DNA of 64,000 bases, taken from assembly GCF_004354985.1 (NCBI RefSeq), contig NZ_SMSK01000001.1, positions 248,001 to 312,000 of the forward strand. Direction: 5' to 3'. The stretch comes from Segetibacter sp. 3557_3 (GTDB lineage: Bacteria; Bacteroidota; Bacteroidia; Chitinophagales; Chitinophagaceae). Below the pieces are notes generated by a model, which was not told where the DNA came from, did not search any database, and saw only the letters and a program-made list of their open reading frames with translations. This document shows positions 46,085 through 56,200 of the stretch, piece after piece. The number at the start of each line of letters is the position of its first letter. Position 1 is the first letter of the stretch. Made by a program: the position numbers and the translations under genes.

Positions 46085-48841
46085 ATGTTGAATAAACCAA
46101 TACGTGCCGGTATGAAATTGTTTGGACTTCGACTAACCTTTGGATCTTTACTACTTATTGCGCCGCTTAGCCAGTATGCCCAATCCTGGAAAGAGCTTGC
46201 TGAAAGGTCATCCGTGTTGAACCTTGAGCAGGGATCAATTCCTTTTCAATCGGCTTCATTCAGCGGCGGGTTTCTAAAGAGTTCACAAACACTTTCAGCT
46301 TTACATCCTAAGTCCGACACAGGGTTTGATTTTACCCCGGGCGACCGGCTAAAAGTACGCAGCAGTAAAGGCATGTATCATCCCGGCGACCTCAACATGC
46401 GCATTCGCCAGGGCGATTCTAAAGATTGGAAGTACTTCTCCACTGCAACAGACCGCAAGCCAGTTACAGCCTTGCCTGCTGCTGGTGCGGTGCTTGCTGC
46501 GGCCGACTTGTCGAACACCTTACCCGACGACATCCCGCTTAATGTTAAACGATTCTGGCAACTCGAAAGGGGTCAGCTTATACTGCGATTTGAACTCGTG
46601 AATCGTTCCAGCCAGGAAGTTGAAATTGGCTCCATGGGCATCCCCCTCATCTTTAATAACATTCTCGAAGGAAACACCCTGGTAAAGGCGCATGCAAAGA
46701 ACGTTTTGTACGATCCCTACCTTGGCCTGGATGCGGGCTACCTGCAGGTAACCCGGCTGCATGGACGCGATTCAACGCTGCTGGTGCTTCCATATAACAA
46801 AACACCTTTCGAAGCATACAACCCATTAAACGACGATCCCACGCCAAGGGGAGTGGCCTTTGAAGGTTTTTACGAATGGGTTGTTTGCAGCAAGGCATAT
46901 GCAGAGAATGAATGGAAAGCTGCAGAACAATGGAACCAACCCACGTCGATTATCGTCAAACCGGGAGAGACAAAAACATATGGCCTTCGCTTTGTGCTGG
47001 CAGGTCCGCCTGCCGGCATCGAAAAATCGCTCATGCAGCATAACCGGCCTGTCGCGGTCGGCATTCCGGGTTATGTATTGCCACAGGATGTAAATGGCAG
47101 CCTGTTTATTAATTACAAAAGCAAGGTAAAAGACTTACTGGTCGAGCCTGCCGGCGCGTTGACGATAGGTGCTGCGCAGACCGTTAAAAATGGCTGGAAA
47201 TCGTATGCCGTAAGGGGAACAAAATGGGGCAGGGCACGGATAACGATCCGCTACGACGACGGGCTGGTACAAACGGTTCACTATAAGGTGATCAAACCCG
47301 AAAGAGAAACCGTTTCAGATTATGGCAATTTTTCACTCACCAAACAATGGTTTGAAAAAGAAGGTGACCCTTTTGGTCGCAGCCCATCTGTAATCACCTA
47401 CGACAACGAAAAAAAGGAACAGGTGGTAGAAGATTCGCGGGCATGGGTTTCGGGCCTCAGCGACGAAGGTGGTGCGGGAAGCTGGCTTGGTGCAGTAATG
47501 AAACAATCTGTCATTCCCAACAAGTCGGAGATCGACAAATTGCAACGTTTTATCAACCAAACCATGTGGGGTCGCATACAGGTTTCGGAAGGGCCAACAA
47601 AGTTCGGTGTACGCAAGAGCGTTTTTTATTACGAACCAGACTCCTTACCCGCGGGTACCTATAAAAACCCGGTCAACTTAAAACAGTGGACATTCTGGCG
47701 AAAGAAAGAAGCCAACTCACTTGGACGTTCCTATAATTACCCACACGTTGCAGCGGCCCATTGGGTGATGTACCGGCTCGCCCGGAACCATACCGGATTA
47801 GTTACCGATCAAACCTGGGACTGGTACCTCGCCAATGCATACGAAACGGCCATGGCAATGGTTCGTCTCGCGCCACAGTATGCCGAGTTTGGGCAAATGG
47901 AAGGAACCATCTTTTACCTTGTGCTCAAAGACCTGAAAGCCGAAGGTAAAAGCGAGATGTCGGCCGCACTGGAAGCAGCCATGAAACAAAGAACCCTGCA
48001 TTGGGCCTCATTGCCATACCCGTTTGGAAGTGAGATGCCATGGGATTCTACCGGCCAGGAGGAAGTATACATCTGGTCGCTCTTTTTTGGCTACGAAGAA
48101 AAAGCAGCAGTTACCCTGGATGCAATACTTGCATACATGCCTACCATCCCGCATTGGGCTTATAACGGCAATGCTAGGCGCTATTGGGATTTCCTGTATG
48201 CCGGAGGCTTGCGACGGGTAGAGCGAATGATCCATCACTATGGTTCGCCCCTAAATGCCATCCCGGTGTTAACGGAGTACCGGCGGAAACCGGATAACTT
48301 TTATTTGTTGCGTGTTGGTTACGGTGGCGTGCTTGGTGCACTCTCCAACATTACCGAAGAAGGATTTGCACCAACGGCTTTTCACAGCTATCCTTCCACC
48401 CTTAAAAACGATCCTATATCCGGTGATTATGGTTCGGGCTTTTTTGGCTATGCTATCAATTCGGCGACATACCTGGTGCAGCATCCGGACTTTGGATGGC
48501 TGGCATTTGGCGGCAACGTAACCAGGAAAGACCAGTGGATAGAAGTGTCACCCACAACTGCTGGAAGAAGGTCTGTTTTCATCGCTCCTGCAGGTGTTAG
48601 CGTGAACCTAAAAGCAGGGCAGATAACAAAGATAGCTTACCAACCATCCACTGGTCAGATCAAGATACAGCTTGACGTAGCAGATCAATTTACGCCAAAA
48701 GCTTTTATGAGCATTGAGCAACCAGCAGCTAAAGCACGGTACGGTTATAAGGTGGGCGCCGGTATTCAGACGCGGGACAACTATGAAATAAACCTTGGAC
48801 AACGGGAAACAGAAGTAGTACTGGTTCGCGTAAATAAGTAA
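46085..48841 (+). CDS. DUF5695 domain protein, large secreted putative glycoside-active enzyme
   Basis: 918 residues from the ATG at 46085. The open frame begins at 45980, but only this start gives a good signal peptide (FGLRLTFGSLLLIAPLSQYAQ). The N-terminal half is beta-rich (LRFELVNRSSQEVEIGSMGIPL). The C-terminal half is helical with hydrophobic/aromatic repeats, SYNYPHVAAAHWVMYRLARN and FGQMEGTIFYLVLKDLKAEG. This suggests a toroid of the six-hairpin type, followed by a beta domain. I match it to DUF5695, a family found beside polysaccharide enzymes in Bacteroidota. Catalytic residues are unknown. It is not in a SusCD locus. Confidence 0.7.
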   Translation: MLNKPIRAGMKLFGLRLTFGSLLLIAPLSQYAQSWKELAERSSVLNLEQGSIPFQSASFSGGFLKSSQTLSALHPKSDTGFDFTPGDRLKVRSSKGMYHPGDLNMRIRQGDSKDWKYFSTATDRKPVTALPAAGAVLAAADLSNTLPDDIPLNVKRFWQLERGQLILRFELVNRSSQEVEIGSMGIPLIFNNILEGNTLVKAHAKNVLYDPYLGLDAGYLQVTRLHGRDSTLLVLPYNKTPFEAYNPLNDDPTPRGVAFEGFYEWVVCSKAYAENEWKAAEQWNQPTSIIVKPGETKTYGLRFVLAGPPAGIEKSLMQHNRPVAVGIPGYVLPQDVNGSLFINYKSKVKDLLVEPAGALTIGAAQTVKNGWKSYAVRGTKWGRARITIRYDDGLVQTVHYKVIKPERETVSDYGNFSLTKQWFEKEGDPFGRSPSVITYDNEKKEQVVEDSRAWVSGLSDEGGAGSWLGAVMKQSVIPNKSEIDKLQRFINQTMWGRIQVSEGPTKFGVRKSVFYYEPDSLPAGTYKNPVNLKQWTFWRKKEANSLGRSYNYPHVAAAHWVMYRLARNHTGLVTDQTWDWYLANAYETAMAMVRLAPQYAEFGQMEGTIFYLVLKDLKAEGKSEMSAALEAAMKQRTLHWASLPYPFGSEMPWDSTGQEEVYIWSLFFGYEEKAAVTLDAILAYMPTIPHWAYNGNARRYWDFLYAGGLRRVERMIHHYGSPLNAIPVLTEYRRKPDNFYLLRVGYGGVLGALSNITEEGFAPTAFHSYPSTLKNDPISGDYGSGFFGYAINSATYLVQHPDFGWLAFGGNVTRKDQWIEVSPTTAGRRSVFIAPAGVSVNLKAGQITKIAYQPSTGQIKIQLDVADQFTPKAFMSIEQPAAKARYGYKVGAGIQTRDNYEINLGQRETEVVLVRVNK

Positions 48842-48862
48842 TTGTGGCCTATCAACTTCAAT

Positions 48863-49027
48863 CAACGACGTTTAGATTTATTACAATGCAACGAGACTAA
48901 ATACTTGTGCAATTGAAATATGCAATCTCCGATTCGGGTATTTTTTTTGGCACCAGCCGGTGATTATCTATTTAACTTCCGTTGCGTCGCACTCTTGTAC
49001 TGGTGTAGTTGACTCGGCTAATCATTG
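48863..49027. mobile_element. MITE-like element, diverged copy
   Basis: Left end CAACGACGTTTAGATTTATT, internal TTTTTTTTGGCACCAGCCGG, core CCGTTGCGTCGCACTCTTG and right end CGGCTAATCATTG. Each matches a block of the 27948 element with small changes. It lies 20 bp after the stop of the DUF5695 gene. Confidence 0.6.
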
Positions 49028-49138
49028 TCACCTGCCAAACGCGTATACAATCCAATGGTAGTGCTAAGTCGGTAAAGGCACGGTGTTCATCTTGCTTTTC
49101 CTCGTTCTGTTGATAAGCATTACAACCGATGAAAGTAG

Positions 49139-49212
49139 TGCGTCGCAACCGGGGTTACATCTGTGTTACAAATGCCTGGTCCAAAAAAATGCTTTTTATT
49201 CTGCGTTTACTG
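49139..49212. mobile_element. MITE-like element, partial copy, inverted orientation
   Basis: GTGCGTCGCAACCGGGGTTA and, further on, GCCTGGTCCAAAAAAATGC form the reverse complement of the family landmarks. With the copy at 48863 it makes a head-to-head pair about 110 bp apart. The outer ends are unclear. Confidence 0.5.
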
Positions 49213-49443
49213 GGTTGTTGTTTTATGCATGAACAGTTGGCAAGCCTGGGTTCTATGGTGCCTTCCTTACTTCCACAAACATTGACGTTGGTTTAAGATC
49301 AATAACGTTTGCTTAGATTTTACATAATTCGGGAGCAATTGAAAAAGTGATACAGCGGAGATACTGAACACCCAAACACGTTCGTTATAAATCTCGCGCA
49401 AAGCGCTTTATACAATCACCATTAATTGCCCGATTAACTGTAA

Positions 49444-49905
49444 ATGAAAAACCTGATTTTCGCTGCAATCTTTACCATTGCCGCCACCTCGCTTTCTGCA
49501 CAAGCAGATTCAACTACTATCGACACATCGAGATCCGTACAAACAAATACGGTTGATAGTGCCTCGATGTCGAAAATTTATGTCATCAGATCCACCGGGC
49601 ATGTTGGTAGTGCCATAAACCTCAGGGTGCTGGTAGACGACATGATGTTTTGCAAAGTACACAACAACCGGTACGCCGAGTTTTTTGTTCAGCCCGGTAC
49701 CCACCTGTTTAATGCCACTTCCTGGGACAAGCCAGGTTCCAGAGAAAAATTCGCATTGAAAGTGCCGGTAGAAGCAGGGAAGACCTATTATATGACCATG
49801 AAGATCAAGCAGCGATTTGCAAGCACCGAAATCACCCTTGAGGAAATTACTTACAACACTGCCGCGCCGCTGATTGCAAAATATAAACACGACGAATGCG
49901 ATTAA
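49444..49905 (+). CDS. DUF2846-like exported protein
   Basis: 153 residues with a signal peptide (MKNLIFAAIFTIAATSLSAQ). The mature domain shows KIYVIRSTGHVGSAINLRV, VHNNRYAEFFVQPGTHLF and VPVEAGKTYYMTMKI, the pattern of DUF2846 proteins (a beta-sandwich that presents a small-molecule or envelope function of unknown type). It stands alone with repeats on its left. No terminator was recognised after it. Confidence 0.72.
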   Translation: MKNLIFAAIFTIAATSLSAQADSTTIDTSRSVQTNTVDSASMSKIYVIRSTGHVGSAINLRVLVDDMMFCKVHNNRYAEFFVQPGTHLFNATSWDKPGSREKFALKVPVEAGKTYYMTMKIKQRFASTEITLEEITYNTAAPLIAKYKHDECD

Positions 49906-50353
49906 ACTGCGGCCGGTACCAGTCCAGGTAATTATTGGTTCAAATGTAATTGTTAAGCATAACAGTTCCAGGTTGAAGATGATGATACCGTTTACAGGGT
50001 AGGCTGATACAATGTTTTTATGTGCATGAAAAAGCTGATAAAATATTTTGGGGGTTTATTGCTTTCACCTATTGTAAGTGGTTAAAGGATGGTGTAATTT
50101 GATGATTACTTAACCCGGTTCCACTTGCTTTCAGGAACCGCGGGTATGATGATGGCGGATAGCCTGAGAGGACATCAATTCTACTTTTCGCCATCGTGAA
50201 ATTGCGCGAAACCAACGGAAAACTCCAGGCGGTACGTAAAGTGTGCCTGTAAAGAACTGGCCAGGGCAGCATGTGCACTTAATCAAGCTAACACCCAGGT
50301 TGGCTTAATCATATCTGAACGCCAGAACCCGTTCGCTTAACAATCTCCATGTC
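49906..50353. other. Gene-free spacer
   Basis: About 450 bases between DUF2846 and the TRAFs-binding/trypsin gene with nothing I can support apart from expected promoter sequence. Confidence 0.45.
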
Positions 50354-52063
50354 ATGGCACCTTTAAAGCAGTATTTAATTCAACTGGTTGAAGCGCTAAA
50401 AACATTTGATAAAACGGGTGCAGTGGCAGTTGTTGAAGAACTGATCGCCTGGCTCACTTATACAAATGAGCCCTTCGATGTAGATGATGCAGAAACTATA
50501 ATGCAGCAACTACGAAGCAAACGGATGTTTGTTTCGATGATGAAAGTGGGCGACGCGCTTATCCAGACAGGAAAGGAATCGTTTAAAATTCGCAAGCTTT
50601 ACGGGCAATCCCTTGTTGATCAAAATATCTTCACGGCGGCAACTGCAATATTAAGCGGGTTGATTCATGATGCCGAAAAGGTGTCGCATGTTGATGCAAA
50701 TGCAAAAAGCGAGGCCAATGAAGCAAAGGGCCTGTTAGGGCGCATTTTTAAGCAGCTTTATATTAACCGGGTTCATGATTCTATTGAAAAGAAGACTTAC
50801 AATTTAAAGGGTGCAATTGATCACTACCTGGAAGTTTACAATTCGGAAAGTCAGACTTATACCTGGCATGGGATCAACGTAGTGGCGTTGTTGCATAGCG
50901 CGAAACGAAACGGCATAGACACATATTCATACCCCGATTTCACTTCTATTGCAAAGACGATTTTAGACACAATAGCAACAAGGTTTTACAAACAGGAAGC
51001 CCTTGCCTGGGATCTTGCAGTTGCCGCAGAGGCTTGCGTAGCACTTGGCCGTACTAAAGAAGCAGTTGAGTGGTTTAGCGTTTATGCACGAATGCCTCTC
51101 GTTAATGCTTTTGAACTTGCCGGAACGCTTAGGCAACTTGAAACCGTCTGGAACCTGAATATGAACTCAGCAGCAGGCAGCCTGATATTGCCTTTGCTCA
51201 GGTCTGAATTGCTCAAACGTGAAGGCGGAACTCTAACGATCAGTTTCGATGAGCTGCAAAAACAAAAAAGCAGTGAGATTGCCACGACCGAAGTCTACAA
51301 TTCCCTCGCGGTTAAGACCCCGGATCAATCCGGCCTTCGGCTTGAAAAGGTATTTGGTGATGACTCTTTCAAAACTTATAAATGGTACATGCGGGGGGCA
51401 TCGCGGTGCCTGCCAGTGGCAAGAATTGGAAGGGATAGCTCGAAGGGCGCCGGAACAGGATTTCTTTTAAAAGGCCAGGAGCTACATCACAATTTGAACG
51501 ATGAGTTGGTGTTAGTAACGAACGCGCATGTGGTAAGTGATGATCCCCATGAAAAAGGCTTGAGACCGCACGAAGCAGTCATTATTTTTGAGGCTTTGGA
51601 TCGTGATGAAGAATTTAAGGTTGGGGAGATCCTTTTTACATCATCCAGCTGGGAGCTGGATGCCACGATCATAAGGTTTACGCCACTTGACCAGCAACGA
51701 TTACAAAAGCTCACCTCGGGTATTGACCATTATCCAGTCGCTAAAACACTGCCTTTACCCGCTAGTAACGGTGTGGCTGAGCGAGTTTATGTTATTGGTC
51801 ATCCGTATGGAGGCACATTACAATTATCATTTCAGGATAACATTCTACTGGATTGCGAAGATCCCAGGTTGCATTACCGCACCCCTACTGAAGGTGGCAG
51901 TTCCGGCAGTCCTGTATTCAACCAGCAATGGGAACTGATCGGACTACATCATGCCGGCAGCGTAGAAATGAGCTGTTTAAACGGCAAACCGGGCACTTAC
52001 AACGCTAATGAAGGAATAGCTATCCAAACCATCAGGCGGAAATTCGCTGAAAAGGACTGGTGA
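50354..52063 (+). CDS. TRAFs-binding-like (DUF4071) N-terminus fused to trypsin-like serine protease
   Basis: 569 residues, no signal peptide, so cytoplasmic. The N-terminal ~320 residues are helical, and AKGLLGRIFKQLY, AIDHYLEVYNSESQTY, HGINVVALLHSAKRNG and LAGTLRQLETVWNL match the TPR-like domain first described as the TRAFs-binding part of MAP3Ks. From about 365 a chymotrypsin-fold protease follows with the triad visible: His in VTNAHVV, Asp in ELDATII and Ser in TEGGSSGSPVF, plus a GHPYGG segment. Comparable fusions have been predicted as sensor-effector proteins in bacterial conflict systems. No NTPase or partner gene is adjacent. It ends 268 bp before tRNA-Leu. Confidence 0.82.
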   Translation: MAPLKQYLIQLVEALKTFDKTGAVAVVEELIAWLTYTNEPFDVDDAETIMQQLRSKRMFVSMMKVGDALIQTGKESFKIRKLYGQSLVDQNIFTAATAILSGLIHDAEKVSHVDANAKSEANEAKGLLGRIFKQLYINRVHDSIEKKTYNLKGAIDHYLEVYNSESQTYTWHGINVVALLHSAKRNGIDTYSYPDFTSIAKTILDTIATRFYKQEALAWDLAVAAEACVALGRTKEAVEWFSVYARMPLVNAFELAGTLRQLETVWNLNMNSAAGSLILPLLRSELLKREGGTLTISFDELQKQKSSEIATTEVYNSLAVKTPDQSGLRLEKVFGDDSFKTYKWYMRGASRCLPVARIGRDSSKGAGTGFLLKGQELHHNLNDELVLVTNAHVVSDDPHEKGLRPHEAVIIFEALDRDEEFKVGEILFTSSSWELDATIIRFTPLDQQRLQKLTSGIDHYPVAKTLPLPASNGVAERVYVIGHPYGGTLQLSFQDNILLDCEDPRLHYRTPTEGGSSGSPVFNQQWELIGLHHAGSVEMSCLNGKPGTYNANEGIAIQTIRRKFAEKDW

Positions 52064-52181
52064 GCATGTCTACCCGGCAACAGATTTATAAGCAATGCAG
52101 CTGGCAACGCGCCATCGTTCCAATTGTTATTGGCAGGCAAGTGTTTGTGAGGTCGTTGGTGAATTTTAGACATCGTCTTCT

Positions 52182-52225
52182 TTTGGCGTAAATCGGTTCT
52201 TCTGCTAGGGTTTATTACGCCGAAA
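52182..52225. repeat. Inverted repeat between the trypsin gene and tRNA-Leu
   Basis: TTTGGCGTAA (52182-52191) and TTACGCCGAAA (52215-52225) are nearly perfect inverted arms around 23 bases. It could be a weak terminator or a protein site; there is no T-run. Confidence 0.35.
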
Positions 52226-52264
52226 GGACCCCAAAGCAGGTCGATAAATTTTAGCTCCAGTTGA

Positions 52265-52293
52265 TTGCCGGATTCCAGTTTTATCTATATTTG
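52265..52293 (+). promoter_or_regulatory. Bacteroidota-type promoter of tRNA-Leu
   Basis: A -7 box TATATTTG (52286-52293) fits the TAnnTTTG consensus exactly. An upstream TTG (52265-52267) sits 18 bases before it. The box ends 38 bp before the tRNA, consistent with a short leader. Confidence 0.55.
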
Positions 52294-52331
52294 CGCTCCT
52301 GACAGCAAAAAGTACCCCTTAATGTTGCAAT

Positions 52332-52415
52332 GCCCAGGTGGCGAAATTGGTAGACGCACTGTGTTCAGGTCGCAGCGTTCGCAAGGATGTGCTGGTTCGA
52401 ATCCAGTCCTGGGCA
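52332..52415 (+). tRNA. tRNA-Leu (anticodon CAG)
   Basis: 84 bases with a long variable arm, as in leucine tRNAs. The acceptor stem GCCCAGG / CCTGGGC is perfect with discriminator A at 52415. The D-loop is AAATTGGTAGA. The anticodon stem CTGTG / CGCAG encloses TTCAGGT with CAG at 52366-52368. The T-arm is GCTGG-TTCGAAT-CCAGT. CCA is not encoded. Confidence 0.95.
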
Positions 52416-52430
52416 CAACAAAGATTTCTA

Positions 52431-52465
52431 AACCCCTGTAAATGAGTGATTTACAGGGGTTTTTT
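52431..52465 (+). terminator. Rho-independent terminator of tRNA-Leu
   Basis: A perfect 13-bp stem (AACCCCTGTAAAT / ATTTACAGGGGTT) with a five-base loop GAGTG, then TTTT. It starts 15 bp after the tRNA. Confidence 0.92.
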
Positions 52466-53263
52466 AATGCTGTGGGCCATTTTTCGCCGCTTTTTCAAGC
52501 ATATTCTTACTGAGTTTGACACCCAATTGACGCTCACTTTGACACACAGCCGTTATGAATGGTACGCTCATAACACGAGTGTCATAGCAAAATTTTAGCT
52601 TCCATCTCTTGTTTTGCCAAGTTGCCCGGCATTGGCAATGGGATAAAATACGTTAGGATCTGTAGGATGAAATCCGATAAAGTCCATTCGCCCTATACCA
52701 TGCTCCTCCCCAGGTACAGCAAATGACCCTAGGATGTAAACATGGGCTTCGAAAAAACTCTTAATGTTCTTTGACTTCGACGTGAATCGGAGTTTTCAAA
52801 GTCCTTCCATTCGCTAATAGCCCTGGGTTCATCCGAATACTTACCGTTCGCTTCAACCCGTTTTACCCATATCCAATTGAACCTGTTATACACGTTGGAC
52901 ATCTCTTCGGTTTCGTCCTCAGCTACATTGCCTGGCCTGCCATTTGTTTTCAGTCGCTTTTTACGCCTGTCTCTTTCCTTCTTTCTCATATTCCCTTAAC
53001 TACTTGCATGAAGGAATAATGTTTTTGGATATTCATCATTTTCATCCAACGTTGAGCATGATATCTTGTGACCAGATCAGAAAAACCACGATTATAACGA
53101 AACATGTTTTCATATCGATACTAGCTAAGTTTTATTTTAAGGATCGTGATACCCCGTTCCGCCCAGAATGTTAAGTCCTGGTGTTCTTCTACTGTATCGT
53201 TTAATGGAAGCCTTTCAGTTGTGGTTAGGTTATAGGTAGTTCCGTTAGCCCCCAAGTCAGTAG
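52466..53263. other. Degenerate region downstream of tRNA-Leu
   Basis: About 800 bases. Near 52513-52545 the spaced motifs TTTGACACCC, TTGACGC and TTTGACACAC recall the repeated end sequences of IS21-type elements of Bacteroidota, so this may be an insertion-sequence remnant. One short - strand ORF (52729-52989) is listed separately. Nothing else is supported. Confidence 0.35.
52729..52989 (-). CDS. Small hypothetical protein, doubtful
   Basis: 86 residues with a very basic start (MRKKERDRRKKRLKTNGR) and a more ordinary middle containing YNRFNWIWVKRVEANG and RAISEWKDF. No family is recognised and no neighbour supports it. The amino-acid composition of the middle is plausible for protein, but the frame may be chance or a relic in the decayed stretch after tRNA-Leu. 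Confidence 0.28.
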   Translation of the reverse strand: MRKKERDRRKKRLKTNGRPGNVAEDETEEMSNVYNRFNWIWVKRVEANGKYSDEPRAISEWKDFENSDSRRSQRTLRVFSKPMFTS

Positions 53264-56200
53264 CTACCTCGTTATCTTAAACGACTGCCTGATCTTACCT
53301 GGTCCATTGACCTCGAGAAAGTAGTTACCTGTTAGTACATTGTAATCCAGTTGCAGGCTCTCGGTACTGCTTCCCGCGGTGTGGTTGATCGACTTAGCCG
53401 ATATCAGCTGACCAATGGCATTCGACAAGCGAACCGTGTATATCCCTGTTGGTTGGTTGACAAACTGCAGGTTGATAATTCCGCTAGTTATCGGGTTTGG
53501 ATAAACCAGGAAACCAGCTTTTTTATTGGTAATAAATACATTTACCACGTGGCTCAACTGTATCTGTCCATTTACTCCGATGCTGCGCAGCCGGTAGAAG
53601 TTGTTACCTTGTTTTGCATCCCTATCAAACCAGGCATAATCAACTTTACTCATGTTGTTACCTGTTGCCGGTTTTGTAATAGTACTTTTGAAAGTTCGGC
53701 CCTCATAAGACTTCTCCAGTTCATAGTGCTTGATACTACTTTCATTTTGCACCTTCCACTCAACGGCAATTCCATCAGCCTGCTGAAAAGCTTTAAATGA
53801 AGTAAGGGTAACAGGAAGCGTATTCAATGTTTTCACCACGACTTTGAAGCGGTCGGCAGCTGAAGAACGAACATCAGCGCTAACGGTATAATCTACATAA
53901 GTTGAAGTCGTAAGGTCGAGCGGGGTTTGACTGTTCAGGTAAGAGTCATGCAAATAAGCAGCATATCCCGACAACATGTTTTTACCGCTGATTTCGAAAC
54001 GGTAGCTTCCGATCCGGGTATTGGTGAGTTGTAAAAAGACCGTGTCTGCAATCATCACTTCAGGTCGCTTGTCTACGATCAGCATGGTGTTGCCGGCGCG
54101 CACCGCAAGGTTTTCTGAAAAGTTGTGCAGCTTTATAATATCTTCTGGAGTCACCTTGTCCGAATATGCATTATCAAAGTTCACCCTTACACCGTCAACT
54201 AATTCAGGAGCTTCACCGGCAGGCACCGACAAAAGATTTATCGAAAGCTCGGGCTGTAAGGCTACGGTTCGGAATGGATTGAATGGCGGCAGCTGGTCTG
54301 ACTTAAAGTCTTCAATAAATTTTACGACTGCATCTGCACCACTTGCCTTGAGCATAATTGCCTGCCCGGAATGGATGAACTGCAGGTTGCTATTGTCGGA
54401 GGCCGCTCCGGCAAGTTGTGGGGTTTGACGATACACACCAGGGCTGAGCCGTTCGACAAGCCGGTACCCGCCAACACCTGTTGTACCACCAAGGTTTGCG
54501 TCCCAGGCGTAATACAAGGGGTTTAGGTTTGCAGTAGAGGCAATGTTCTCGAAACTTACCGGGGATGCATAAGGGTTTCCCACCAGGGTATATCCCGGGC
54601 CTGTAGCAGGTACCACTATGGGTGGCTGTATTCCCATGTTTAAATCACCGGTGCTGCGTAGGGTAGTGGGTTTACGCAGGTTGTTTGATGGCAAGGCTGA
54701 CTTGTCGCCATGTACAAAAACCCGGTAAGCATTGTGGCTCGAAAGCGGGAGCGTAGTAGAAGGTAAGGGCAGCCATTGCGGACCGGCAATTCCGCCCTGC
54801 TTATACGTAAAAATTGTTGATGAGTCTGAAAACCCATCGAAGCCAGTAGCACCATGGTAGAAATTTGAAAAAAGAAGCGTTCCGTAGTATGGAAGCGCCT
54901 GTCCACTTTCTTGCCATGTTTCCATAATGCTCCGTGTTCCATTAACCGGCACACTTAACAACCTCCACGCCCGGTGACCATTATCCGGAATATACCGTTC
55001 TACGGTTACTTCGCCCATAACGCTACCTGATGATTTTCCAACGGAAGCAGTTCCGGTAGCTGATGACTTGATAATCATTTTTCCTCCCGGGTTGATCGTG
55101 ATCTTACCATTGACGATCATATCGGGCCCTTCACCATCTACAACCTCGAGGGTGAAGTTATTATTGATTGAGATGCTGCCCCCGGGCGTGATTGTAGTTT
55201 GATCAAGCATGATATCCGTGTTCAACCTAAGATCATGCCTAATGGTGATTGTGTTTGCCCTGTAGTCCGGGCGAGTCGTAGCCGGAGATACAATGATTGT
55301 TTTGAATGAGTCGGGTGAGGACTCCCAGGTACTATATGATGTAAATCCTCCAGGTTGTCGTGAGCGGAAGTGATCCGCAGGATTACTAAAGCCGGGCGGT
55401 GAGTCATCATTTAGTATACGGACCTCCAGGGTAGCAGTCAACAGGTAAGCATTAGTGATACTCAAAAGGTTCATGTAAAAATATTCATTGTCTTCACGAA
55501 TAAGATCCGCGAGTATTTTAATCGGTATGGTTGTCGAAATGTTTCCCGCAGAAATATGCCAATTTGTATCTAAAGGAACGTAGTCGTTTAAGGAACGTGC
55601 AGAGCCATCGAGGGTTCTGACCCTAAAGGTTACTCCACCTGCTGGTGCAGGTGCTGACAGGTCAACTTGAATGTTGAATGTTGTTGTCCCGCTGTTACCT
55701 TCGTTTTGCATTACCGGTGAGGGGGGCATCGTTATCTCACGGAGTTCAAGTACATCATCATTAGTGATTGTTGCAGTCGCAGTACCAACTGTGATATCTG
55801 CATTTGTCGCGTCGGTAATGCTTACGTTAAAAGTTTCGTCTGCTTCCTTCGCAAAGTCACCAAGAACATTTACGATAACCGTTGTTGAAGTACTATCATG
55901 TTGAATTCGACCAACGGACGTTAAAGACACGAAGTCACTTGCTGGTGATGCTGTGCCACCGATCGTAACAAATCTGAAAGTAACACCCTCGGTTGGCGCT
56001 GGAGAGGATAGGCTTACCTTGAATTCAAACTTCGTAGTGCCACCGTTCCCTTCAGCTTTTGAAATGTTTGCTACTGACAAGGCTGGTAACAAGAGCGTGT
56101 CATCGTTTAAAATTGTACCCGTACCAATAGAGTCAACAATTATAGCGTTGTAAGCGCTGGTAATAATCATTTGGAAGTCTTCATCTGCTTCGGCAGCGCG

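Larger units (their letters stand above)
48842..49443. other. Spacer filled largely by repeat elements
   Basis: No gene is supported. Two members of the CAATGTCGTTTAG family lie here in opposite orientations (48863-49027 and about 49139-49212). The remaining ~230 bases before 49444 hold the promoter region of the DUF2846 gene. Confidence 0.55.
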
